14,856 nt of DNA from JBCBWG01 sp039039985 (GTDB taxonomy: Bacteria; Pseudomonadota; Alphaproteobacteria; Rhizobiales; Hyphomicrobiaceae), in NCBI GenBank assembly GCA_039039985.1, contig JBCCOV010000126.1, positions 1 to 14,856 of the forward strand, in the 5' to 3' direction. This document shows positions 1 through 6,134 of the stretch, piece by piece. The translations under genes were made by a program, and so were the position numbers. The first letter of the stretch is position 1; each line of letters starts with the position of its first letter. The notes beneath the pieces are model-generated. The model did not search any database. It was not told the DNA's origin and saw only the letters and a list, made by a program, of their open reading frames with translations.

Positions 1-1711
1 CGACCGTGATCGTGTTCGCTTTCACATCGAAAACGGCCCAATCTCCACGCGCGCGCTGATCATTCTCAGACAGCACAACGACATTTCCCTCAGCCCGGAT
101 GCGGGTCAGGTCCTGGCTGACCCCTGACGCGTTTGCGCCAGACTCATCTTGGCCGGCGTCTGCGGACGCCATCAGCCGGTTCGATCCCGTGTATTTGGCC
201 GTCAACGTCGCCGCGGACAGGCGAAACACACCTTGGGCCGCGGTGACATTGCCCTCGAACGTCGCAACCTTGGCGTTGTCGTCGACCCGCAACCGATTTG
301 CTGCAATATCGATTGGCGCTGCGGGATCGGCGCGGAAAGACCAGCCGCTGGTTTTCGGCGCGGCAGCTGAACGCGCGGGCTGAGGCGCTGTCGCATTCCG
401 GCCGGGCGTTGGTGCTGACGTCCGATAGAAACGGGCAGAGATCCGCCCCGGTGCGACGCCAGCATCGGGATCACCAGGCGTTGTCAGCACCATCTTGCCG
501 CGCGCCTGATCAACGCTTAGCCGGCCGCCCGACAAGCGATTGCGCCCATGGGCAACCGTCACCTCGCCGATCAGCACGGCTGTCTGCGCTGCCTGGTTGA
601 AAGTTAAGGCCTTCGCCTCCGCGCTTTGCACAGGGCCGGAAACGATGCGTACGCCTCCATCGAAGCGCCCCGTCCGCGTCTGCATCTCAAACGTGGCACG
701 TGCCGATGCAATCGTATTGGTGCCGCTTGTTATGACGACGTTGTCCTCGGCCGTCAGACTTTGCACACGACCGCTTTGGCCCGGCACCACCGGCTTGGCA
801 GCTCCTTTTGGCGGTTCATTGCGCAGATACTTGATTGTCAGGATCGCCGCCCGGAGTTGCGAGTCGCCCTGTACGGCAAGGACGTTGGTTTTGAACTGCG
901 CAGTTGTTTTGGGATCCTCAACCGTCAACGTATTTGCGGTGACGACGACAGGTGCATTCGGATCGGCGGATAACGCCGGCAGCGCGGTCTTGGGACGGAA
1001 TGATGCCCCTTCCGTTGGGCGCGCCTGCGGCCGCAGAACCGCCCGGACACCGCTCGCAAACGTGACAGTCCGCGTCTTTTGGTTCAGCCACAGCGTTTGC
1101 CCGACGACCTTACCGGTCGGGAGGTTCACTTCTGCCGGTTGCTTTGACGTGATGATGCCCGCCTTCGGATCAACATCCGCTGACGTGAGCTTGGCCGTCA
1201 GCCCAGACGTGCTCTCAATATCGATCCCGCCTGACAGTGTCAGTTTGCCAGACGTTTGGTTGTAGGTCCCACTTTGTGCAACCAGCCGCGTGATCGTGTC
1301 GTCGGTCTGATAGAGCTTGCCATCAATCGAATCGAGCAAGACCGGCTTGTCCCGAGCCATGCTCATCGTTGCCGACTTGGCTGCGACGACGTATCGGCTG
1401 CCGTCGTCGCCAAAGCCCTCATAGCTTGGATCTGCCATTTTCACGGTATTGCGAGAGACACCGCTTGGCCGAAACGACACCTTGGCTGTTTTGTCCCCCT
1501 CACCGGTCGGAATGACCAGTGTCTGGCGCAGAAACAGGCCATAAATACTCAGAAGACCAACGGCCGCAGCGGGAAGTGCAAGGCGCAAGCTGCGCACCAA
1601 AAGCGTATTGCGCCGCGCACGCCGAAACTCCCGCGCGCGATCTTCGGGCGACATTCCGACACTGCCGATCCGGCGACGAGGCTGCCCGGCGATGGTGACG
1701 GCGTTGCTCAC
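1..1711 (-). CDS. LptC-LptA fusion protein (LPS transport bridge), 3' end beyond window
   Basis: The frame is open for 570 codons from a GTG at 1711 to the window edge; I checked every in-frame triplet and found no stop. An in-frame stop lies at 1715-1717, so the GTG is the first usable start, and GGAAGG lies 7 bases upstream of it. Residues 1-40 are basic and cytoplasmic, about 41-62 form one membrane anchor, and about 63-225 fit the LptC periplasmic domain. Two OstA/LptA-type modules follow, at about 250-428 and from about 465 on. The second is a textbook alphaproteobacterial LptA (PIDIAANRLRVDD, ATFEGNV, RIRAEGNVVV, GDWAVFDVKANTITV). The first shares its pattern (ANTLTVED, NVLAVQG, LTAEDNVVITS). 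An Ala/Pro-rich linker lies at about 430-462, with no signal peptide between modules. The family carries LPS from the inner to the outer membrane. LptC is normally about 200 residues and separate from LptA. rnd lies upstream, and lptB would be expected beyond the left edge. Confidence 0.85.
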   Translation of the reverse strand, partial: MSNAVTIAGQPRRRIGSVGMSPEDRAREFRRARRNTLLVRSLRLALPAAAVGLLSIYGLFLRQTLVIPTGEGDKTAKVSFRPSGVSRNTVKMADPSYEGFGDDGSRYVVAAKSATMSMARDKPVLLDSIDGKLYQTDDTITRLVAQSGTYNQTSGKLTLSGGIDIESTSGLTAKLTSADVDPKAGIITSKQPAEVNLPTGKVVGQTLWLNQKTRTVTFASGVRAVLRPQARPTEGASFRPKTALPALSADPNAPVVVTANTLTVEDPKTTAQFKTNVLAVQGDSQLRAAILTIKYLRNEPPKGAAKPVVPGQSGRVQSLTAEDNVVITSGTNTIASARATFEMQTRTGRFDGGVRIVSGPVQSAEAKALTFNQAAQTAVLIGEVTVAHGRNRLSGGRLSVDQARGKMVLTTPGDPDAGVAPGRISARFYRTSAPTPGRNATAPQPARSAAAPKTSGWSFRADPAAPIDIAANRLRVDDNAKVATFEGNVTAAQGVFRLSAATLTAKYTGSNRLMASADAGQDESGANASGVSQDLTRIRAEGNVVVLSENDQRARGDWAVFDVKANTITV

Positions 1712-1722
1712 AGTTCACCCTT

Positions 1723-1827
1723 CCATCTGTTCTGAGGACCATAGATGGGCGTCGTGCCGGCGTCCTTGCAGGACATGGGCACAATGTCTCAGACGCGCAA
1801 CTTCTGCCCATCTGCGTAAAGTGAGAC
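1723..1827 (-). promoter_or_regulatory. Candidate structured RNA leader of the lptC-lptA gene
   Basis: This is a reading of possible base pairing, not a known family. In the minus-strand transcript a hairpin forms from GTCTCA/TGAGAC (1827-1822 with 1791-1786) and ACGC/GCGT (1817-1814 with 1796-1793). Its loop holds AGATGGGC (1813-1806). A second hairpin pairs GTGCC/GGCAC (1782-1778 with 1758-1754) and GTCC/GGAC (1774-1771 with 1765-1762). After it, GCCCATCT (1750-1743) can pair all 8 bases with the first hairpin's loop, making a pseudoknot. Alternatively its CCATCT part can pair with AGATGG (1728-1723), which overlaps the ribosome binding site of the GTG start. The two pairings exclude each other, as expected of a translational switch. 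Confidence 0.4.
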
Positions 1828-1935
1828 AGTCACATGTTCGGCGGGCTCTAGGTTGTCTCGGCTGGAATTAGGGTGACTTTGGGACCATCCAGGTTGCCGG
1901 ACGGGAAACCGCGCGAACTTCTACACAGATAGAAC

Positions 1936-2556
1936 TCAGTGGGCGAAGATATCGAGATCATCGAATCCAGCAAGGTCCAGCGTGCCGCGGGTCGGAAGAA
2001 AGTCGAAACACGCGCGTGCCACGTCCGTACGGCCTTCGCGCGCCAACATTCCGTCGAGACGGACCTTGAGCTTGTGAAGATGCAGAACATCAGAAGCGGC
2101 ATAGGCGATTTGTTGCTGCGACAGGGTTTCGGCCGCCCAGTCTGAACTCTGCTGCTGTTTCGAGATTTCGACGCCCAGCAGTTCTGAGCAAAGATCCTTC
2201 AAGCCATGGCGATCGGTGTAGGTCCGCGCCAGCTTGGACGCGATTTTTGTACAGTACACGGGCGTGGCATCCACACCGAGATAATGCTTCAAAACCGCGA
2301 CGTCGAAACGCGCGAAGTGGAATAGTTTTAGCACTGCGGGGTCGCTCAAAAGCGCAGTCAGATTTGGTGCCGCATAAACTGACGATGAAAGCTGAACCAA
2401 ATGCGCCGTGCCGTCACCGGCAGATAACTGAACAACGCACAATCGATCGCGATGGGGCTTCAGGCCAAGCGTTTCGGTATCAATGGCGACACAATCGCCA
2501 AAACTCAGCCCGTCTGGGAGGTCACCTTTGTGAACGGAAATCTGAGCCTTTGCCAT
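1936..2556 (-). CDS. rnd: Ribonuclease D, short alphaproteobacterial type
   Basis: This is a 206-residue DEDDy-family 3'-5' exoribonuclease that trims stable RNA such as tRNA 3' ends in the cytoplasm. The catalytic set is visible: D26 and E28 in AIDTETLG, D85 in FHFARFDVAVL, and Y152 with D156 in YAASDVLHLHKL. The protein stops after the exonuclease domain and has no HRDC domain, unlike the longer enterobacterial enzyme; this short form is usual in alphaproteobacteria. The frame is open a further 111 codons upstream, but that part is Arg/Ser/Cys-rich and unlike any RNase D. I therefore chose the ATG at 2556, giving the familiar N-terminus (ISVHKGDLPDG). It lies 224 bases upstream of the Lpt gene on the same strand, matching the common rnd-lptC order. 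Confidence 0.9.
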   Translation of the reverse strand: MAKAQISVHKGDLPDGLSFGDCVAIDTETLGLKPHRDRLCVVQLSAGDGTAHLVQLSSSVYAAPNLTALLSDPAVLKLFHFARFDVAVLKHYLGVDATPVYCTKIASKLARTYTDRHGLKDLCSELLGVEISKQQQSSDWAAETLSQQQIAYAASDVLHLHKLKVRLDGMLAREGRTDVARACFDFLPTRGTLDLAGFDDLDIFAH

Positions 2557-2999
2557 AGAACTGGTCCGATTATGGGCGCCGCCCCCGGACCAGCGTGTCG
2601 AAACAAAGCTGACGTCGCCCGCCCCGACCGGTGTCCAGCGATCATGCACGATGACAGGTTCCCCACGCCAGACGGGTATCGGGCGCAGGTGCTGAGAGGC
2701 CGTGGCGTAACAGTGCAAAAGAACCGATGCAACCGCTTCACACGCCAAGTGTTGGCCTGAACGGCGAGGCGTTGCCATGCTCTGCCGGCTGGTCGACAGC
2801 TTTTTGAGCAATTGAACACCGTGCGAACACCGCGACCTCACCCGTCTCGGGCGCGTGTCTTGCCATTGCTGCCGCATGATGATTTGCAACGTTTATGGCG
2901 CGCCTCACAGCGCGGTCACTGCGAGCTAAGCGCCTTTTTCGACGTAGTTGCTTTTAAGAAGTGAACGCCGCTCTAGGTTCGAATCTTGGATAGGTCTCG
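2557..2999. other. 443-base stretch without a convincing gene
   Basis: This lies between the divergent starts of rnd and the small membrane protein, so it should hold both promoters, but I see no confident -35/-10 pair. Open frames on both strands (for example the upstream extension of rnd) have Arg/Ser/His-rich, unconserved-looking translations. At 2786-2805 a weak GCTG/CAGC hairpin is followed by five Ts, too weak to call a terminator. The last 60 bases, just before the plus-strand start, are visibly less GC-rich. Confidence 0.5.
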
Positions 3000-3569
3000 A
3001 TGCCGACTGCTATTTACGACTGCAATCTCGTTTTGATGCGCGGCGACGAAGTCGTGCCGTTTTCAGATCCGTTAGGCGCACAGGTTGCCACAGCGCTGCA
3101 AAGGCTGAAACTATCCGAACTCGAAATGAAGATCCAAAGGCACCTTCATATGCGCGTTGGTGTGTCCAGGCTGACATCGGTGGAAAACAATGGGACGCAG
3201 ATTCGTTTGGCAATCAACGTCGGGCGTCGGGAGTTTTCCCCATATCGCTTTGCTCAGATTCACGAGAGCCTGAGCCGAATCGAACGTCGGATTCGCAATC
3301 ACCTGACACATCACACCGAAGATGTGCTCATGCTTGGCGACGTACCGGAGGGACACTATCTCGCTGCCACGACGTCGCTTGCGGAAACGCGATCATTCTT
3401 TCGCGGGTACGGATGGGTCTATTATGTGTGCTTTGCCGTGTTCGGTCTCGGCATTCTTGCCGGTTTGGCTCTGCTTGCCTACGAAGTCATGGACTTGGAT
3501 ACGGTGAAACTGATGCGGACCACCGTCGAAACTGCCGTCTCAAGTGCCGTCGAGCGGCTCGGCTATTAA
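3000..3569 (+). CDS. Small membrane-anchored protein of unknown function
   Basis: I do not recognise this 189-residue protein. The ATG at 3000 follows GGATAGGT with 4 bases between. Residues 1-130 look soluble and mixed alpha/beta, with many His and Arg residues at about 43-105 (KIQRHLHMRV, RRIRNHLTHH). One hydrophobic membrane helix lies at about 139-162, followed by a 27-residue amphipathic tail. There is no signal peptide, so the soluble part is probably cytoplasmic and the protein is tail-anchored or single-pass. Composition and codon use match its neighbours, and the alternative frame over the same DNA gives an Arg/Ser-rich translation, so this is the real frame. It stands alone: rnd is divergent and a tRNA on the other strand follows. 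No catalytic motif is visible. Confidence 0.7.
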   Translation: MPTAIYDCNLVLMRGDEVVPFSDPLGAQVATALQRLKLSELEMKIQRHLHMRVGVSRLTSVENNGTQIRLAINVGRREFSPYRFAQIHESLSRIERRIRNHLTHHTEDVLMLGDVPEGHYLAATTSLAETRSFFRGYGWVYYVCFAVFGLGILAGLALLAYEVMDLDTVKLMRTTVETAVSSAVERLGY

Positions 3570-3657
3570 TCAATCTCACAGAATCAGTACAGGCCTGTTG
3601 GCGTCAGCCAATGGCCGAGGTCAATGACCCAGTGTCGTTGTCACCTGCGCCGGTCAC

Positions 3658-3685
3658 ACAGGCCGATACTAACAGGCCGATACTA
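3658..3685. repeat. Perfect 14-base tandem duplication
   Basis: The 14-base unit ACAGGCCGATACTA occurs twice head to tail with no mismatch (3658-3671 and 3672-3685). It lies 7 bases from the 3' end of the tRNA-Leu gene, in the tRNA's downstream region. It is probably a recent slippage duplication. Confidence 0.85.
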
Positions 3686-3691
3686 AAATGA

Positions 3692-3776
3692 TGGTGTCCA
3701 GGAGAGGACTCGAACCTCCACGCCTTGCGGCACACGGACCTGAACCGTGCGCGTCTACCAGTTCCGCCACCTGGAC
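3692..3776 (-). tRNA. tRNA-Leu, anticodon CAG
   Basis: The minus strand gives an 85-base class II tRNA with encoded CCA. The acceptor stem pairs GTCCAGG with CCTGGAC, followed by discriminator A and CCA (3694-3692). The D-arm contains GGCGGAACTGGTAGACGC, typical of tRNA-Leu. The anticodon stem CACGG/CCGTG closes a loop TTCAGGT whose anticodon CAG is at 3742-3740. A variable arm built on TGCCGCAAGGCG and a T-arm with GGTTCGAGTCC follow. It reads CUG codons, the main leucine codon in GC-rich genomes. The gene stands alone, divergent from the NDUFA9-like gene. Confidence 0.96.
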
Positions 3777-3787
3777 ATAAGTTCGCT

Positions 3788-3816
3788 GGAGTAGTGTGGG
3801 ACGCGCCCCTTGTCAA
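3788..3816 (-). promoter_or_regulatory. Sigma-70-type promoter of tRNA-Leu
   Basis: The minus strand shows a perfect TTGACA (-35, 3816-3811), 17 bases, then TACTCC (-10, 3793-3788). The -10 is followed by 11 bases before the mature tRNA 5' end at 3776, so transcription would begin almost at the tRNA. The -10 is weak, but the -35, spacing and position support the call. Confidence 0.7.
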
Positions 3817-3911
3817 TCGCCCAGTCTTCCCAATCGCAAGCGTACACAATCAAGCGTTTCGGCCGGGGTCTCGGCAGACTTCACACCTTTGGTCTGCGCG
3901 TGTATCCCGTG

Positions 3912-3938
3912 CGTACGTCAGAGCATCCGGTCGTACGT
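3912..3938. repeat. Two CGTACGT repeats 20 bases apart upstream of the NDUFA9-like gene
   Basis: CGTACGT occurs at 3912-3918 and 3932-3938. The start-to-start distance of 20 bases is close to two helical turns, and each copy contains the palindrome CGTACG. A partial copy (CGTACAC) is at 3841-3847. The pair sits just before the ribosome binding site at 3951-3957. It may be an operator, but no regulator is known to me for this motif. Confidence 0.35.
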
Positions 3939-3963
3939 ATCGTTGCGGATGAGGAGGCTTCTT

Positions 3964-4941
3964 ATGACAACGAACCACGCACCGCTCGCGACAGTGTTTG
4001 GTGGATCGGGTTTTATCGGGCGCTACGCCGTGCGTGCGCTCGCAAAACGCGGCTGGCGGGTGCGCGCCGCCGTTCGGCGGCCCGATCTCGCCGGTCATCT
4101 CCAGCCGATGGGCGTTGTTGGACAGATTCACGCCGTGCAGGCAAACGTGCGCCACCCCGACAGCGTGGCCGCAGCCATTGCCGGCGCGGATGCTGTCGTC
4201 AATCTCGTCGGCATTCTCGCCGCGTCCGGGCGTCAAACGTTTCCCGAGCTTCAGCACAAAGGCGCCGGCGTTATTGCCAAGGCCGCTGCCGCAGGTGGTG
4301 CAGCCCACATGGTTCACGTTTCGGCGATTGGAGCTGACCGCAACGCCAAGGCGCAATACGCGAAGACAAAAGCGCTGGGAGAGGAAGCCGTTCTTTCGGC
4401 CTTTCCCGGCGCTGTCATCCTGCGACCATCGATTGTGTTTGGGCAGGAAGATGAGTTCTTCAATCGATTCGCGGAAATGGCGGTCACCGCTCCTGCGCTT
4501 CCCTTGATCGGCGGCGGCCGGACCAAGTTCCAGCCGGTCTTCGTCGGTGATGTTGCAGAGGCCATCGCACGCGGCTGCGAGGGTCAGGCAAATGGCGGGA
4601 CGATTTACGAGCTTGGCGGTCCGGAGGTGGTGTCGTTCCGCGCCTTGATGACGAAGACGCTGGCCTGGTCCGGTCGCAAGCGCGCGCTCATCTCACTGCC
4701 GTTTTGGTTGGCGAAACTTATGGCGCTTTTCACAAAGCCGCTCCCGTCCGGCTTGCGTCCACTCACTGTCGATCAAGTTCGCATGCTGCAAAGCGACAAT
4801 GTCGTTACGGACGCCGCCCGCGCCGAAGGGAGGACACTGGCCGGACTCGGCATTGAGCCCGCGACAGCGATCGCTGCAGTCGTTCCCGAGTATCTGATGC
4901 GGTTCCGCCCCCAAGGGCAATTCGCCAGTTATCGTGGGTAA
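3964..4941 (+). CDS. NDUFA9-like NAD(P)-binding protein (complex I NDUFA9 subunit family)
   Basis: This 325-residue atypical short-chain dehydrogenase belongs to the family annotated as complex I NDUFA9-like. Residues 10-20 carry the Rossmann nucleotide-binding loop (VFGGSGFIGR), followed by a basic strand end (RAAVRRPD) suited to an NADPH phosphate. The Y132-x3-K136 pair (YAKTK) is present, and S120 lies in VHVSAIGAD. The mitochondrial homologue is a structural subunit of NADH dehydrogenase; the bacterial protein's exact role is uncertain, with quinone or redox metabolism likely. I chose the ATG at 3964 because GAGGAGG stands 6 bases upstream. The frame is open back to 3796, but that extension would cross the tRNA promoter and is Ser/Arg/Val-rich. 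The gene ends at a strong hairpin shared with the convergent DUF1150 gene. Confidence 0.88.
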   Translation: MTTNHAPLATVFGGSGFIGRYAVRALAKRGWRVRAAVRRPDLAGHLQPMGVVGQIHAVQANVRHPDSVAAAIAGADAVVNLVGILAASGRQTFPELQHKGAGVIAKAAAAGGAAHMVHVSAIGADRNAKAQYAKTKALGEEAVLSAFPGAVILRPSIVFGQEDEFFNRFAEMAVTAPALPLIGGGRTKFQPVFVGDVAEAIARGCEGQANGGTIYELGGPEVVSFRALMTKTLAWSGRKRALISLPFWLAKLMALFTKPLPSGLRPLTVDQVRMLQSDNVVTDAARAEGRTLAGLGIEPATAIAAVVPEYLMRFRPQGQFASYRG

Positions 4942-4949
4942 CGCCTGCT

Positions 4950-4976
4950 GCACGCCGCGCCATCGGGGCGGCGTGC
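4950..4976. terminator. Bidirectional terminator hairpin between convergent genes
   Basis: GCACGCCGC (4950-4958) and GCGGCGTGC (4968-4976) are perfect 9-base inverted repeats with a 9-base middle that can add two C-G pairs. It begins 9 bases after the NDUFA9-like stop and ends 8 bases from the DUF1150 stop on the other strand. The T-tracts are short on both sides (CAACTTTC on the plus side), so termination may be imperfect. Confidence 0.75.
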
Positions 4977-4983
4977 CAACTTT

Positions 4984-5277
4984 CTAGTGCACAGTGGCAA
5001 TTTCCAGATCGTCACTGATTGCGTGCTCGATCGCAACTCCACGGTCGTCCGTCAACGCGATGGGCTGACCGTCGGCACCATGAAGCGCGAACAGATTCAA
5101 TCCCTCAGGGAGATCGTCGATGTTTGGGAATGCGGCCATGGCTTCGGTCGAGGTCATCTCGCGGATGTATGCAACCTCTCCGTCGCCAAGAAGCGCCAGC
5201 TCCTCCTGCGATACGAAGGGGGCAGTCGTCGCCACTTCGGTCTCATTCATTTCGACGTCGGTTTTCCGGCTTGTCAT
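4984..5277 (-). CDS. DUF1150 family protein
   Basis: This 97-residue acidic protein belongs to the alphaproteobacterial DUF1150 family, whose function is unknown. The core is recognisable: VSQEELALLGDGEVAYIREM, then DLPEGLNLFALHGADG and ALTDDRGVAIEHA. The start is the ATG at 5277, preceded by AAGGAGAGG with 4 bases between; the frame is open 16 codons further up but without a ribosome binding site. It lies 123 bases downstream of the hsp20 gene on the same strand. This Hsp20-DUF1150 pairing recurs in alphaproteobacteria and suggests heat-induced co-expression. There is no membrane segment or cysteine motif. Confidence 0.88.
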   Translation of the reverse strand: MTSRKTDVEMNETEVATTAPFVSQEELALLGDGEVAYIREMTSTEAMAAFPNIDDLPEGLNLFALHGADGQPIALTDDRGVAIEHAISDDLEIATVH

Positions 5278-5400
5278 TTCGCCTCTCCTTGAGCCGATAG
5301 TCCCCGCGCACCCGTTGCCAACCATAACGGCGCGCGTCGTCTAATCGCGCACACATCATGATGGTTCACCGATTCGTCTTGCCGTGCTGTGTCAGTGACA

Positions 5401-5835
5401 TCACGCCTCATCGGGGCGTTCACCAATCTCGATCCTTTGTACCGTCTTTTCTGGGGTCACGCGGACCAGATCGATCTCGAGAAGGCCGTTTGCAAGTTCA
5501 GCAGAGCGGATCTCGATTCCTTCGGCGAGAACAAACGCGCGTTGGAACTGACGAGCCGCGATACCACGATGAAGGTAATCGCGCTCTTTGTCGTCAACTT
5601 GGCGGCCGCGCACAATGAGTTGGCGGTCCTCAACGACAATCTCAAGTTGATCGCGGCGAAAGCCGGCAACGGCCAGCGTTATGCGCAACCGTTCTGCTGC
5701 ATCATCGGTCGCAGCCATGCGTTCGATATTGTACGGTGGATAGCCATCACTGCCCTTGCTCGCACGATCGAGCAAGCGCTCCATTTCTTCAAATCCGAGA
5801 AACATCGGGTGTGAAAGAAGCGACATTCGCGTCAT
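5401..5835 (-). CDS. Small heat-shock protein, Hsp20/IbpA family
   Basis: This 144-residue ATP-independent holdase chaperone binds unfolding proteins in the cytoplasm. The alpha-crystallin domain spans about residues 33-128: the opening PPYNIER, the strand RLRITLAVAGF, the dimerisation-loop region DYLHRGIAARQFQRAFVLAEG, and the closing signature ANGLLEIDLVR. A C-terminal I-x-I motif (I135-E-I137) needed for oligomer contacts is present. I took the ATG at 5835; another ATG three codons on (5826) is possible. The frame stays open to 6015, but that would read through the leader RNA and promoter. AAGGA lies 11 bases before the ATG, inside a leader hairpin, so translation should depend on temperature. 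Confidence 0.93.
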   Translation of the reverse strand: MTRMSLLSHPMFLGFEEMERLLDRASKGSDGYPPYNIERMAATDDAAERLRITLAVAGFRRDQLEIVVEDRQLIVRGRQVDDKERDYLHRGIAARQFQRAFVLAEGIEIRSAELANGLLEIDLVRVTPEKTVQRIEIGERPDEA

Positions 5836-5842
5836 AGTGTCA

Positions 5843-5921
5843 GGTGTCCTTGAACAAAGCGACAACCGCGACGGGTAAGCATGCCCGGACGCTTGACATA
5901 CTGAGCCTCTATAGGCCTCAG
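5843..5921 (-). promoter_or_regulatory. ROSE-like RNA thermometer in the hsp20 leader
   Basis: Three consecutive hairpins can be drawn in the minus-strand leader. The first is 5921-5901 (CTGAG/CTCAG plus CCT/AGG, one bulged G, loop ATAG). The second is 5892-5868 (GCG/CGC and CGGG/CCCG). The third is 5867-5843: GGT, GTC and CTT pair with AAG, GAC and ACC, leaving a single T and a single G unpaired on the 5' side, around a 5-base loop. The 3' arm of the third hairpin contains the ribosome binding site AAGGA. Opposite it is UCGCU with the G bulged, which matches the UYGCU motif of ROSE elements known from rhizobial small heat-shock genes. At low temperature the site would be hidden; heat would open it. 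Confidence 0.78.
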
Positions 5922-5932
5922 CGTGTACACAA

Positions 5933-5961
5933 CATATGGTGGGGCGTCGGTTGAGTTCAAC
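5933..5961 (-). promoter_or_regulatory. Likely RpoH (heat-shock sigma) promoter of hsp20
   Basis: The minus strand shows GTTGAA (5961-5956), 17 bases, then CATATGT (5938-5932), close to the alphaproteobacterial RpoH pattern CTTG..N17..CyTATnT. Transcription would start near 5926, just before the first ROSE-like hairpin, giving a leader of about 90 bases. Confidence 0.6.
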
Positions 5962-6134
5962 TTGCCGAGCGCCGCCGGTTTTGCTCGCGTGGCCGGATTG
6001 CGCTATGGCCAGCATTCCTCGTAGCGCCGAATCTATCCCGGGAAGCTCTTGCGCTGAGCGCGGAATCGCCTCGATCTCACAAAGAGTTTTGGCAGGATTG
6101 GGCGTGCGCCTCTTGTTCTGACGCGATGTGATCT

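Noticed and set aside
540..1265. 241-codon open frame on the plus strand
   Set aside because: It lies entirely antisense to the Lpt gene, and its translation is low-complexity (Thr/Val/Ser/Arg) with no recognisable domain.
2786..2805. Possible Rho-independent terminator (GCTG/CAGC followed by five Ts)
   Set aside because: The stem is only 4 pairs and no gene ends nearby on that strand.
1936..2889. 317-residue version of RNase D starting at 2889
   Set aside because: The extra N-terminal 111 residues are Arg/Ser/Cys-rich and unlike the family, and the family-typical N-terminus begins at the ATG at 2556.
2948..3691. 247-codon plus-strand frame overlapping the small membrane protein
   Set aside because: The translation is Arg/Ser/Cys-rich, and the frame at 3000 has a ribosome binding site and a clear membrane helix.
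3796..3963. N-terminal extension of the NDUFA9-like protein
   Set aside because: It covers the tRNA-Leu promoter region, has no family similarity, and a strong GAGGAGG precedes the ATG at 3964.
5836..6015. N-terminal extension of Hsp20
   Set aside because: It would translate the RpoH-like promoter and all three leader hairpins, and the alpha-crystallin family starts near the ATG at 5835.
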